This document shows, one piece after another, positions 43,371 through 51,829 of a stretch of DNA of 64,000 nt. Numbering within the stretch: the stretch's first letter is position 1; every line of letters begins with the position of its first letter. Source of the stretch: Desulfoscipio geothermicus (GTDB taxonomy: Bacteria > Bacillota > Desulfotomaculia > Desulfotomaculales > Desulfallaceae). The notes beneath the pieces are model-generated. The model saw only the letters and a list, made by a program, of their open reading frames with translations, made no database searches and was not told the DNA's origin. Where the stretch lies: assembly GCA_016841205.1 (NCBI GenBank), contig JAENZP010000001.1, positions 434,001 through 498,000 on the forward strand. The letters are read 5' to 3'. Made by a program: the position numbers and the translations under genes.

Positions 43371-44230
43371 TATTCAGCACCTCCGTTTCTGCATGTGCAT
43401 TCTTTATATTCCAGGGCTAACTGCTCCTCGGATTTGAAGTAAACCTGGCGCATGGCCAACTCGGACCAGTTAACTTGATGGCCGTCGAAATCCGGACCAT
43501 CAACACATACAAACTTGGTTTCATCGCCCACGGTAATCCGGCAGCAGCCGCACATACCGGTGCCATCCACCATCAGCGCGTTTAGGCTAACGATAGTTTT
43601 AACGCCGTATTCCTTGGTCATATTGCAGACAGCCCGCATCATCGGCTGCGGTCCAATGGCAATAACCAGAGGGATGTTTTCTTTGCCCTTGCTTTCAATA
43701 ACATCCTTTAGAACATCGGTAACAAAACCTTGGCGCACATAGGAGCCGTCATCAGTAGTAACTAGTAGCTCTGAACAAGCTGCTCTCATTTTATCTTCCC
43801 AGAACATCAAATCCTGCGTCCTCGCGCCCATAATACCAATAACATGGTTGCCGGCTTCTTTAAACGCCCGGGCAATGGGATGCACTGGTGCAATGCCAAC
43901 ACCGCCGGCTACACAAACCACGGTGCCCACATTTTCGATATGGGTGGGTTCACCTAGCGGACCGACAAAATCTTTAATATAATCCCCTGCTTCCATGGCA
44001 CCCAGCTGGATGGTACTCTTACCAACTTCCTGGAATACAATGGTGATCGTGCCCTTTTCCCGGTCAAAATCGGCAATGGTCAAAGGGATCCTTTCCCCTT
44101 CTTCATTGATACCCAAAATAATAAACTGACCGGCCTTGCAGCTTTTTGCAACTCTGGGCGCATCGATAACAAATTGTTTGATAACCGGTGAAAATACTTG
44201 TTTCTCTAAAATTTTGAACATTGAACTCAT
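43370..44230 (-). CDS. nfnA: NfnA, ferredoxin:NADP oxidoreductase FAD/2Fe-2S subunit
   Basis: A 286-residue ferredoxin-NADP reductase-like protein: FAD-binding beta barrel (VPLT-type IPLTIAD about 46), nucleotide domain GGVGIAPVHPIA, and a C-terminal [2Fe-2S] motif with GMCGCCRITV and FVCVDGPDFDGH. It pairs with NfnB to bifurcate electrons between NADPH, NAD and ferredoxin. ATG 44230 follows GGGAGGGAA; the ATG three codons later is a possible alternative. It is the first gene of the pair and lies 409 bp after the nusB stop region, with a terminator between. Confidence 0.9.
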   Translation of the reverse strand: MSSMFKILEKQVFSPVIKQFVIDAPRVAKSCKAGQFIILGINEEGERIPLTIADFDREKGTITIVFQEVGKSTIQLGAMEAGDYIKDFVGPLGEPTHIENVGTVVCVAGGVGIAPVHPIARAFKEAGNHVIGIMGARTQDLMFWEDKMRAACSELLVTTDDGSYVRQGFVTDVLKDVIESKGKENIPLVIAIGPQPMMRAVCNMTKEYGVKTIVSLNALMVDGTGMCGCCRITVGDETKFVCVDGPDFDGHQVNWSELAMRQVYFKSEEQLALEYKECTCRNGGAE

Positions 44231-44312
44231 TTCCCTCCCTCATATATTTTTTTATCATGAAACTTCTTGATAAATTATTTCTAGATCGACTGTCTAATTC
44301 CTGCAATCATTT

Positions 44313-44344
44313 CTAAAAATAAACAAAATTTTACTTTTTGTTTA
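44313..44344 (-). terminator. AT-rich terminator of the asp23-nusB operon
   Basis: TAAACAAAA and TTTTGTTTA pair over 9 bp around 7 nt (44320-44344), followed by TTTTTAG on the minus strand, 72 bp after the nusB stop. Confidence 0.6.
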
Positions 44345-44416
44345 CAAAAACCACCTTAATTTTGCCTGATCAAATGCTTAGCTAACGAAGCAACCTATGG
44401 TATTAACCACACTTTG

Positions 44417-44821
44417 TTATGCCTTAATCTGGCGGACTACCGCACCTAAGATACCATTGATAAACTTACCTGATTCTTCGCCACCAAACCTTTTAGCCAT
44501 TTCTACTGCTTCATTAATAGATACGTTAGGCGGAATTTCCTGGACATATAGCATTTCATACAAAGCTAACCGAAGGATATTCCTGTCTACGGCTGCCATC
44601 CGCTCCACCTGCCATTCACGGCTGTGGCCGGCCATGGTTCTATCCAGTTCAGCTAGTTTTTCCATAGTTCCATATACCAGCTGGCTGGTAAATTCCAAAT
44701 CAGGGCCGGTAAGCGCAAACTGTTCCTGAATATTTTGCAGCGCTTCATTAACTGCCATTTTACCCACATCCACCTGGTACAGCACCTGCATGGCCGATTC
44801 CCTGGACTGTCTTCTACCCAT
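44417..44821 (-). CDS. nusB: Transcription antitermination protein NusB
   Basis: A 134-residue all-helical RNA-binding protein that, with NusE/S10, supports rRNA transcription. GRRQSRESAMQVLYQVDVGK at the N-terminus is the family signature, and VSINEAVEMAKRFGGEESGKFINGILG (split: VSINEAVEMAKRFGG, ESGKFINGILG) is the conserved C-terminal motif. It is the last gene of asp23-amaP-DUF2273-nusB, the usual Firmicute order. Confidence 0.97.
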   Translation of the reverse strand: MGRRQSRESAMQVLYQVDVGKMAVNEALQNIQEQFALTGPDLEFTSQLVYGTMEKLAELDRTMAGHSREWQVERMAAVDRNILRLALYEMLYVQEIPPNVSINEAVEMAKRFGGEESGKFINGILGAVVRQIKA

Positions 44822-44830
44822 TTATTTATG

Positions 44831-45052
44831 TCACCTTTCCCTTAGCAAGCGTAACAGCCGTTCCTTGATATCCACTTGGTCGTCTAATTGCTTACCGCCT
44901 AAGTAGCCTAACACAACGCACACTACTATCAAAAGGGTTTTTAATATCCCCCAGAAAATCACAGATAAGCTTAACATTAGGCCTACCAGCACACCAATTA
45001 TTTTACCCCGGTGCATGAGCATCCATTCCAAAAAAAGTTCCAGATTATCCAT
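44831..45052 (-). CDS. DUF2273 small membrane protein
   Basis: A 73-residue protein with two short hydrophobic segments (about 18-33 and 36-50, GVLVGLMLSLSVIFWGILK then TLLIVVCVVLGYLGG) and a basic C-terminal tail. DUF2273 proteins always accompany Asp23 and AmaP, probably in an envelope-stress complex at the membrane. It lies 9 bp before nusB and 17 bp after amaP. Confidence 0.92.
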   Translation of the reverse strand: MDNLELFLEWMLMHRGKIIGVLVGLMLSLSVIFWGILKTLLIVVCVVLGYLGGKQLDDQVDIKERLLRLLRER

Positions 45053-45069
45053 CGACAGGCCACTCCCTA

Positions 45070-45603
45070 TTATTCCACCCTGGGCTTGGCTGCTATAAGA
45101 CTTTCCACCGCCACCCGCACCTCAGATACAGCTAGGCCCACTACATTATATATACTATCCTTAACCTCACGTTGGATATCTTCCGACACCGCGGGTATAT
45201 TAATATCCGGAGCAGCACTTAATTTTAAGTCCAATGCTACACCCTGAGGTGATGACACCACCTTGGCCTTGACTTCTTTAATGCCCGGCACAGCGGCAAC
45301 TGTTTTTTCTGCTAGTGCTTCAATGGCCGCCAGAGAAACCCGCACCTGGCCCATACCGCCTTCATGCACCACAGCTTGTTTTTTACGCTCGGGCTTTAAA
45401 GTCCTCCATAGTAGGCGCAGGCCCATAATAATGTATAACACCAGTAAAATCCATAAAATTTCCTGGTAAGCAGGAGCCTTGACCTCCTGCCAAAGACGCA
45501 GAACCGGACCTGACCAGCCAGCCAGAAAAATACCCAGAGCAAGGAAAAACAATGTTAAAGTAAAACTATATAGTATAAGTATGCCGCGGTCAAATGGTCC
45601 CAT
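45070..45603 (-). CDS. amaP: Alkaline shock response membrane anchor protein AmaP
   Basis: A 177-residue protein with two N-terminal membrane segments (about 5-28 and 47-64) and a cytoplasmic Asp23-like domain ending in VRVAVESLIAAKPRVE. AmaP anchors Asp23 at the membrane. The start is ATG 45603, as GGAGG lies 6 nt upstream; two earlier in-frame codons overlap it. It stands between asp23 and the DUF2273 gene. Confidence 0.92.
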   Translation of the reverse strand: MGPFDRGILILYSFTLTLFFLALGIFLAGWSGPVLRLWQEVKAPAYQEILWILLVLYIIMGLRLLWRTLKPERKKQAVVHEGGMGQVRVSLAAIEALAEKTVAAVPGIKEVKAKVVSSPQGVALDLKLSAAPDINIPAVSEDIQREVKDSIYNVVGLAVSEVRVAVESLIAAKPRVE

Positions 45604-45617
45604 GTACAACCTCCATT

Positions 45618-46022
45618 TTATTTTACCCGGTTGCTGTTTTCTTCTTCATTTAGTTCATTGGCGAAGGCCACTCCCTGTATATTCACGTTTACCTCCACCA
45701 CCGCCAGGCCAGTCATTCTTTCTATTGCGCTTTTTACAGCATCCTGTATTCTAGCTGCAACTTCAGGGATGTTTGAACCGTATTCCACCACGATATACAA
45801 ATCCACGGCTGCTTCTTTCTCCCCTACTTCCACTTTAACACCCTTAGAGAGGTTTTTACGGCCCAGTTTTTCAGCGATGCCGCCCACTACACCACCGCTC
45901 ATACTCACCACACCGGAAACCTCGGAAGCCGCCATCCCGGCGATGATGCGCACAACGTCATCGGCAATGCGTATGGAACCTAAACCATTCTTTTCTTCAC
46001 TTATGACCATTTCCTGCTCCAC
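45618..46022 (-). CDS. Asp23/Gls24 family envelope stress protein
   Basis: A 134-residue cytosolic protein with the Asp23 signature: SIRIADDVVRIIAGMAASEVSGV at about 16-38 (shown in part), IAEKLGRKNLSKGVKVEV, then VAARIQDAVKSAIERMTGLAV. It forms the outer part of the AmaP-DUF2273 complex. GTG start with GGGAGGGG 7 nt before. Strong promoter at 46055-46083. Confidence 0.95.
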   Translation of the reverse strand: MEQEMVISEEKNGLGSIRIADDVVRIIAGMAASEVSGVVSMSGGVVGGIAEKLGRKNLSKGVKVEVGEKEAAVDLYIVVEYGSNIPEVAARIQDAVKSAIERMTGLAVVEVNVNIQGVAFANELNEEENSNRVK

Positions 46023-46054
46023 TTTAGAACCCCTCCCTACAACAATTTTAAATT

Positions 46055-46083
46055 ATTATACCAGAAGAGGCAAAATATCGCAA
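46055..46083 (-). promoter_or_regulatory. Sigma-A promoter of the asp23-nusB operon
   Basis: TTGCGA (46078-46083), 17 bp, TATAAT (46055-46060), about 33 bp before the GTG start. Confidence 0.75.
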
Positions 46084-46198
46084 TTAACCTTGCGTCATTA
46101 TTCTTGTACCGTATACCGCCGTATAATCAGTTGGTCTATCCAGATAGGTCAAACCGTACTAATTACTTCATCGGACAGGGTGATTATAGGAAATACTG

Positions 46199-46229
46199 AA
46201 AAAAAAACAGGCCCCAAATGGAGCCTGTT
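46199..46229 (-). terminator. Terminator of the carboxyltransferase gene
   Basis: AACAGGC and GCCTGTT form the outer stem (46206-46212 with 46223-46229), followed in the minus direction by nine T residues, 11 bp after the stop. Confidence 0.92.
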
Positions 46230-46239
46230 ATAAAAAACA

Positions 46240-47634
46240 TTAAATAGGATGATAATCAGTACCTTGCTTTTTCAACTCAATGTCTTTTTGTTTATTAGCC
46301 ATTCTTTCCTGTAAAAATTGAGGAGCCACTTGTGGGAATAAAGCTACTGAGACAATGTCTTCAGGTTTCTCCATATAAGATGCACATGCTTCTCTGGCTG
46401 CGGGCAGCTCCGGTTCGATTAAGTCCGCCGGGCGGCATTCGATGGTTTCTTCGTCACCGATAATCATCTTACGGACCTCTTCATTCACCGGTGCGGGAGG
46501 GCGGCCATAAAAACCGCGCATATACATCTTAGATTCATTGGTAGCCATTAAATAACGCTGCCCGAATATCACATTGAAGGCCGCCTGAGAACCTACAATT
46601 TGACTGGTGGGAGTTACCAGCGGCGGGAAGCCAAAGTCTTCCCTCACCTTGGGTACTTCAGCCAGCACCTGAGGCAGTTTATCCAGGGCGTTTTGATCTT
46701 TAAGCTGATTGATAAAGTTAGAAATCATACCGCCTGGAATCTGGTAAATCAATACATTAGTATCCGGGCTTTTGCTGGCAGTATCAAATTCAGCATAATT
46801 CGAACGCACGTCCTTGAAGTAATCGGCAATTTCTGAAAGCAGCTCAATATCCAGTCCTGTATCATACGGAGTATCCTTAAGCGCACATACCATACTTTCA
46901 ATGGAGGGCTGTGAGCTTTGTGATGACATGGAGGATATTGCACAGTCAATTACATCCACGCCCGCCTCCGCGGCCTTTAAATATGCCATAGCAGCCATAC
47001 CGCTGGAATAGTGGCAATGCAGCTGCACCATGATACCAAGGTTCTCTTTCCAGCCTTTGATAATATCATAAGCGGGCTTAGGAGCTAAAATACCCGCCAT
47101 GTCTTTTAAGCATATCGAATCGACACCCAGTTCCTTAAGTTCTTTACCAGTGCGCATATAAAAATCATAATCATGTACCGGGCTTATGGTGTAAACCACC
47201 GTAGCCTGGGCATGAGCTCCTTCCCGCTTGACATACTCAATAGATTTTTCCATGTTGCGGATATCATTTAAAGCATCAAAAATCCTAAAGATATCCATAC
47301 CGTTCTCTACTGCTCTCTTGACAAACTCTTCAAGCACATCATCTGCGTAATGTTTGTAGCCTACCACGTTTTGGGCGCGCAACAGCATCTGCAGTTTGGT
47401 GTTTTTCATATAGCGCCTGATTACCTTCAATCTTTCCCAGGGATCCTCATTGAGAAAGCGCATGCAAGTATCAAATGTAGCGCCTCCCCACATCTCTATG
47501 GAGTGGAACCCAACCTGATCTACCTTTTCTAAAATAGGCAGCATATGTTCGGTACGCATACGCGTGGCCAGCAATGATTGATGGCCGTCCCGCATTGTGG
47601 TATCCGTAATTTGGACTTTCCTGGTCTCTCCCAA
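46240..47634 (-). CDS. Pyruvate/oxaloacetate carboxyltransferase subunit (PycB/OadA carboxyltransferase)
   Basis: A 464-residue DRE-TIM metallolyase: ITDTTMRDGHQSLLATRMRT at the start, WGGATFDTCMRFLNEDPW, and LHCHYSSGMA carrying the metal-binding HxH. It is the carboxyltransferase domain only, since the biotinyl C-terminus of OadA/PycB is missing, so biotin carrier and carboxylase must be encoded elsewhere. The reading frame opens at 47655, but AGGAGG is inside it; the true start is TTG 47634, 9 nt after. A long leader with promoter, palindrome and terminator precedes the gene. Confidence 0.9.
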   Translation of the reverse strand: MGETRKVQITDTTMRDGHQSLLATRMRTEHMLPILEKVDQVGFHSIEMWGGATFDTCMRFLNEDPWERLKVIRRYMKNTKLQMLLRAQNVVGYKHYADDVLEEFVKRAVENGMDIFRIFDALNDIRNMEKSIEYVKREGAHAQATVVYTISPVHDYDFYMRTGKELKELGVDSICLKDMAGILAPKPAYDIIKGWKENLGIMVQLHCHYSSGMAAMAYLKAAEAGVDVIDCAISSMSSQSSQPSIESMVCALKDTPYDTGLDIELLSEIADYFKDVRSNYAEFDTASKSPDTNVLIYQIPGGMISNFINQLKDQNALDKLPQVLAEVPKVREDFGFPPLVTPTSQIVGSQAAFNVIFGQRYLMATNESKMYMRGFYGRPPAPVNEEVRKMIIGDEETIECRPADLIEPELPAAREACASYMEKPEDIVSVALFPQVAPQFLQERMANKQKDIELKKQGTDYHPI

Positions 47635-47756
47635 AATAATAAACCTCCTAATCACTTTGCTTTTATACTCTCAGGGATAGTGTCCTTATAAAAACCGGAG
47701 ATATTCATTAACAAACATGAATCAAAAGGAGCACATCCACAGCGAATTGCCTCCAT

Positions 47757-47790
47757 AAAAAAGTCAGGTTGCTATCAGCTAACAACCTGA
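47757..47790 (-). terminator. Terminator in the leader of the carboxyltransferase gene
   Basis: TCAGGTTG and CAACCTGA pair perfectly (47764-47771 with 47783-47790); six T follow on the minus strand. It lies about 50 bp after the candidate promoter and 120 bp before the gene, so it may be an attenuator. Alternatively it may end spoIIIA read-through. Confidence 0.7.
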
Positions 47791-47841
47791 TCATAATTTA
47801 TTATATAACCGCTTTTTGCAAAATTAAATAGATTTACGCAA

Positions 47842-47878
47842 AGTATACAATATAAAAACAAAATACACTGTATACAGT
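47842..47878 (-). promoter_or_regulatory. Candidate promoter with palindromic operator
   Basis: TATACT (47842-47847) is a 5/6 -10. No good -35 is present, and in its place lies the perfect palindrome ACTGTATACAGT (47867-47878). A second TTGTATACTTTG half-copy overlaps the -10. The repeated TGTATAC suggests a regulator site, possibly GntR-type. Confidence 0.4.
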
Positions 47879-47976
47879 AAATATCTGGTTTATTGTACCA
47901 GCAAAAGATAATTTGGCAAGGCATCATCAGGTATTTTTGAGTTTATCTTTTATATGCCACCGTGGCCGCATACAAT

Positions 47977-48014
47977 TAACCGGGAATAGATATATACATA
48001 TCCATTCCCGGTTA
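47977..48014 (-). terminator. Terminator of the spoIIIA operon
   Basis: TAACCGGGAAT and ATTCCCGGTTA form a perfect 11-bp stem (47977-47987 with 48004-48014), 26 bp after the spoIIIAH stop. The T-tract is poor (TTGTAT). The remaining gap to 47879 is AT-rich and shows nothing else. Confidence 0.6.
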
Positions 48015-48040
48015 GGCTCCAAAGGTCATTGATAACTCTC

Positions 48041-48652
48041 CTAATTCTCCCTGGTGATAACAATTACGCCGTCCTCGGGCATACCGGTAGTTTTAGCCAC
48101 CAACCGGGCAATGGCAGTATTATTTTTGTCGTCTGCCATTTGTTTATCGGGCCGTAGTATCACGGTTACTGTATCGCTGTCCAAAAACACAGCGGCATCC
48201 AGATAACCCTTGGCTCGGATTAAGTTTTCCAATTCCATCTCCTGTGATACCCGGCCGCTAAGTTGCATCAGCCTTTCCTGGGCGGTTTTTCGCACAGCTT
48301 CATCTGTTTCCGAGGCCAACACCTCGCGCAGAGTTTCCATCTCTTTCCCTCTGGCCTGCTCCAGGCTCATGCGGGCCTCGACAAAATAGGAACCGTCGGC
48401 CGCTTGATCAGAATCATTGGTCACCACCTGGTCAGGGGGCGTAGCTTCATCTTGGGCTATGTCCCCAACTGCGCCAACCCCGCCGTTTTCGGGGTGAGTA
48501 AGTGTTATCGTAGTAGCGGTGGAAGACTTATCCCGCATTCCCACCACCTTGTGGGCCAAACCACCGAACCCAACCGCGCAGAATGCAATACCTACCAGCA
48601 CAAGGACTACCAGCAATATTTTTTTACGGTCTATTTTTATTACAGTGATCAA
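48041..48652 (-). CDS. spoIIIAH: Stage III sporulation protein AH
   Basis: A 203-residue mother-cell protein. N-terminal membrane anchor (KKILLVVLVLVGIAFCAVGFG, about 10-30), variable linker, then the YscJ/FliF-like extracytoplasmic domain (VYFVEARM-type YFVEARMSLEQARGKEMETL, about 88-107; ARLVAKTTGMPEDGVIVI at the end). It forms the feeding-tube ring and binds forespore SpoIIQ. Start TTG 48652 with GGAGGGG 9 nt before. Last of the eight spoIIIA genes. Confidence 0.95.
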   Translation of the reverse strand: MITVIKIDRKKILLVVLVLVGIAFCAVGFGGLAHKVVGMRDKSSTATTITLTHPENGGVGAVGDIAQDEATPPDQVVTNDSDQAADGSYFVEARMSLEQARGKEMETLREVLASETDEAVRKTAQERLMQLSGRVSQEMELENLIRAKGYLDAAVFLDSDTVTVILRPDKQMADDKNNTAIARLVAKTTGMPEDGVIVITREN

Positions 48653-48654
48653 AC

Positions 48655-49257
48655 TTAATTCCCCTCCTTCATTGGCAACACGATAATTCTATGCGGCTCC
48701 ACACCCAGTGCCACCTGCACCGCCCGGAACAAATCGGCCTTCACCCGGGGAGTATCGGCCCCCTGAGCTACCACCAGGATACCCGCCACATCGGGTGCCA
48801 CTTCTTTCTTCACCACCGGCTCTTCCAGTCCCTGGTTACCCCTGGCAATCACCACCGTACTGGTGTCGGTGTTTTCAGTAATCTGCCGGGAGCCGCCACC
48901 CTGGTCACTTTCCTGGGTAGTTTTAAGACCGGTGGTGGTATTAATGGCATAGTCGTTGTTAGTAGAAGAAGCCAATTGCACGGTAACTTCTACCCGCCCA
49001 GCCCCGGCCACCTGCTCCAGCATCTGACGTAATTCCCCCGACAGTTCCTTTTCCTCCTGAGTCATAAGCGACTCTGTGGCAGCACCGGATTTACCGGAAC
49101 CGGTTGTCATACCTTTATCCGACGGGGTCTTTTCCGAACTTGAGCTAAAAAGGTTATCACAGCTGCCCACCAACATTAACATGATGCCCAGTAGCAGCAG
49201 CAGGGCAATCGACCAGAATTTTTTATTTTTGGGATCTAAAATATCCGAACCGTTCAT
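48655..49257 (-). CDS. spoIIIAG: Stage III sporulation protein AG
   Basis: A 200-residue ring-forming component of the SpoIIIA-SpoIIQ channel. One N-terminal membrane segment (KFWSIALLLLLGIMLMLVGS, about 13-32), a Ser/Lys-rich linker, and the ring-building domain with ELRQMLEQVAGAGRVEVTVQL (about 76-96, split) and PRVKADLFRAVQVALGVEPH near the C-terminus. It is 2 bp before spoIIIAH. Start ATG 49257 with GGAGG. Confidence 0.95.
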   Translation of the reverse strand: MNGSDILDPKNKKFWSIALLLLLGIMLMLVGSCDNLFSSSSEKTPSDKGMTTGSGKSGAATESLMTQEEKELSGELRQMLEQVAGAGRVEVTVQLASSTNNDYAINTTTGLKTTQESDQGGGSRQITENTDTSTVVIARGNQGLEEPVVKKEVAPDVAGILVVAQGADTPRVKADLFRAVQVALGVEPHRIIVLPMKEGN

Positions 49258-49274
49258 GCTATCACCTCCGGCGA

Positions 49275-49952
49275 TTATTCCAAAAACTCATATTTAACCT
49301 GGTCAGGCTTAAGATTATAAAATTGTGCCACTACCGCTGTCAGCTCGGCAGCGGCTTTTTTCTGCTCAGGTGTAACTGCCTTAACAAGATTTGACTCATC
49401 CGCAATGCTTTTCCCGTCAAGATCAACCACCACCGGTTGCACACCCAAATCCTCGTTTGTGCTGTTGACGGCTTGATGGCCCCCGGAACCGGCACTTTGG
49501 ACAGATGACCGTCCATCACCAGTCCCGTTTGCAGCATTGAAAACAATGGTAATTTCCCTGATGTCACTGCTCTCCCTGTCAACACTCACCCGGGCGTCCA
49601 CCGCCTGCACATCCGAATTCATCCCCACCAGCGCAAGCACCTGCCCGGACAGGCCCTCGCTGAATTGCTGCGCAGCCTTTTCCCGATCTTTATCCGCCAG
49701 TTCCTGCCCGGCAGCTATAATATCCTCAAGTGGCATTGTGCCGGTATCGGATACGGTAACTGCGGGCACGTCCTGCATAAACCGGCTGTTCAAGACTCCG
49801 GCCGCTGCTTGCAATACGGCCATGATAATCAATAGTCCAATAACCATTTTGACATAGCGGCGCATATCACCGCCGGGCAGCAGCATTTCCACCAGCACGG
49901 CCAGCACTACAATAACAATAATCGTTTGGATCAGCTCACGAAGTACATCCAT
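49275..49952 (-). CDS. spoIIIAF: Stage III sporulation protein AF
   Basis: A 225-residue protein with two N-terminal membrane segments (about 8-26 and 34-53: LIQTIIVIVVLAVLVEMLLP, VKMVIGLLIIMAVLQ) and an extracytoplasmic ring-building domain. The chosen start ATG 49952 is preceded by GGGGGG; five in-frame codons upstream overlap it. It is a component of the SpoIIIA channel. The last third contains a low-complexity GTGDGRSSVQSAGSGGH linker, typical of variable regions. Confidence 0.93.
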   Translation of the reverse strand: MDVLRELIQTIIVIVVLAVLVEMLLPGGDMRRYVKMVIGLLIIMAVLQAAAGVLNSRFMQDVPAVTVSDTGTMPLEDIIAAGQELADKDREKAAQQFSEGLSGQVLALVGMNSDVQAVDARVSVDRESSDIREITIVFNAANGTGDGRSSVQSAGSGGHQAVNSTNEDLGVQPVVVDLDGKSIADESNLVKAVTPEQKKAAAELTAVVAQFYNLKPDQVKYEFLE

Positions 49953-49968
49953 ACCACCGCCCCCCAAC

Positions 49969-51195
49969 TTAATGCAGCATTACCGTAATATTTCCCAGGC
50001 CCACCACGATGGCTAGAGCAAAAAAGAACAGCAGGCCCACCATAGCCACGGCGCCAAAAACTGTGATCATGCTACCACCCAGCCCGTTTAAACAATCGCT
50101 GATCCGTTCTTCGCCAACAGGCTGGATAACCGCCCCGGCCAGCTTATAAATAAAGGCAATGGTAATTATTTTTACCAAGGGGACAACCAGCAACATGATG
50201 ATAATGATCACCCCGGCAATACCCACCGCGTTTTTCATCAGGAGCGACGAGCGAATCACCGCCTCAAGAGCATCGCTGAAAACACCGCCCACCACGGGGA
50301 TAAAGGTATGCGTGGCAAACTTGGCCGTGCGAAAAGTTAAGCTGTCCGCCACCGCCCCGGCCACCCCCTGGAGGGTCATTACACCCAGGAAGATAGTGCT
50401 CATCAAGCCCATCAAACCCATAGCCACGTTTTTTAATAGACCGGCCAGCTTGGACACCTGAAAATGTTCGGACAGCCCGCTTACTATTTCCAGTACCGCG
50501 GCAAAAAATATCAGCGGCAAAATGACATTTTTGATGACCGTGCCGAAGACGGCAATAGTAATAAAAATGATGGGGTGAAATATGGCCGCCGAGGCTATTC
50601 CTCCGACAGCAACAAGTAATGTCAGAAGCAGCGGCAACAGGGCCTGCATAAAGGCGACCATATTATCCACCACCTCCCGGCCCAACTGGATGGCCAGGCC
50701 AAAGGAACCTACAGCGATGCTCACCAGCACCAGGTAAGCCACCATATGAGTAAGCTGCCCGGTGGTACCCTTTTCAAAGGCTCCGGTAATATTCTGCAGC
50801 ACCGCGCATATTACCGCCAACACCACCAGTTTGCCCAACAGCGCCGAGTTAGCCACTACTTCGCGAAATAAATAATTGATACATTGGTTAAATATCTCAG
50901 TGGGCTGCATGGATATTTGGCCGGTGGCAATACCGGTGACCAGCGCCTTAAAATCTGTTTCCGGCAACGCGCTTTGCAAATCATGGTCCATCCGGTCGAC
51001 AAACCGCTGGATTTCACCCATATCCAGTTTGCCCGCCTGCTCGTCCACTTCCCCGGTATTATTTGTAGCCGCCCAGGCAGCCAGTGGCAGAGCAAGGGCT
51101 AAACCAATATAAATGACTAAGAAAAGCAGCGAGCACCGGATTTGGCGACGATGGCTTGGATGAAGATAAGCCGCTGATATACCTGGATAGCTCAA
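49969..51195 (-). CDS. spoIIIAE: Stage III sporulation protein AE
   Basis: A 408-residue polytopic membrane protein (signal plus about 8 segments in the C-terminal two thirds), probably the channel core of the SpoIIIA complex. The hydrophobic leader LLFLVIYIGLALALPLAAWA (24-43) looks like a signal peptide. The start is TTG 51195; AGGGAGGGG lies 6 nt upstream. A nearby ATG in another frame leads only to a short frame. It is followed by AF after 16 bp. Confidence 0.94.
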   Translation of the reverse strand: MSYPGISAAYLHPSHRRQIRCSLLFLVIYIGLALALPLAAWAATNNTGEVDEQAGKLDMGEIQRFVDRMDHDLQSALPETDFKALVTGIATGQISMQPTEIFNQCINYLFREVVANSALLGKLVVLAVICAVLQNITGAFEKGTTGQLTHMVAYLVLVSIAVGSFGLAIQLGREVVDNMVAFMQALLPLLLTLLVAVGGIASAAIFHPIIFITIAVFGTVIKNVILPLIFFAAVLEIVSGLSEHFQVSKLAGLLKNVAMGLMGLMSTIFLGVMTLQGVAGAVADSLTFRTAKFATHTFIPVVGGVFSDALEAVIRSSLLMKNAVGIAGVIIIIMLLVVPLVKIITIAFIYKLAGAVIQPVGEERISDCLNGLGGSMITVFGAVAMVGLLFFFALAIVVGLGNITVMLH

Positions 51196-51209
51196 GCATT
51201 ACCCCTCCC

Positions 51210-51596
51210 TTACGGTACCAGCCGCAGCAATGCCTGCAGCACCGCCACCACAATCGGCACAGCCAGCACCAGCACCATTATCTTGGCGGCCAGTTCAACT
51301 TTGGTGGCAAAAGCTCCTTGGTCGGCATCCCGGCATATCTGGGCGATAAAATCGGCTATATAAGCAATACCAATAATTTTAAGCAGTGTACCCAAATAAA
51401 TGGAGCTGATATCGGCCCTTTCCGACAGCTGCCGCAATACGTCTACAATTGCGCCAATTTTGCCGAGAACCATCAGGAATATTACTACGCCCACAGTAAT
51501 ACTGAGCAGCACTGCCATGGGCGGCGACTTTTGTTTCAGCACCACGGCCAGCACCGCACCGGTCAGGGCGATACCGGATATCTGTAGAATATCCAT
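51210..51596 (-). CDS. spoIIIAD: Stage III sporulation protein AD
   Basis: A 128-residue, three-to-four-segment membrane protein with LQISGIALTGAVLAVVLKQK at the N-terminus and IIGIAYIADFIAQICRDA (about 82-99), the family's conserved motif. Similar to SpoIIIAC by descent. It belongs to the export-channel part of SpoIIIA. ATG 51596 and normal length. Confidence 0.95.
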   Translation of the reverse strand: MDILQISGIALTGAVLAVVLKQKSPPMAVLLSITVGVVIFLMVLGKIGAIVDVLRQLSERADISSIYLGTLLKIIGIAYIADFIAQICRDADQGAFATKVELAAKIMVLVLAVPIVVAVLQALLRLVP

Positions 51597-51607
51597 ACCA
51601 CCACCGC

Positions 51608-51811
51608 CTAGAATAATTTAAAAACTGTTTTGACCTCGTCGAAAAGGGTGCCCAGCATTTGGATCACCATGATCAACACCACTGCAATACCCGTAAGAGT
51701 CACTGCAAAACCATAGTCTTCTTTGCCGGAATTTTTCAGCACCATCGTGGCAACGGCCACTAAAATGCCAATGCCGGCAATTTTAAAGATTAAATCGATG
51801 TTGGCACCCAT
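51608..51811 (-). CDS. spoIIIAC: Stage III sporulation protein AC
   Basis: A 67-residue membrane protein with two hydrophobic segments (IFKIAGIGILVAVATMVLK about 7-25; VTLTGIAVVLIMVIQML about 37-53). The length and the DYGF element between the segments match the family. It sits 11 bp before spoIIIAD and 18 bp after spoIIIAB. Confidence 0.95.
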   Translation of the reverse strand: MGANIDLIFKIAGIGILVAVATMVLKNSGKEDYGFAVTLTGIAVVLIMVIQMLGTLFDEVKTVFKLF

Positions 51812-51829
51812 CTTGAATATTCCTCCTTT

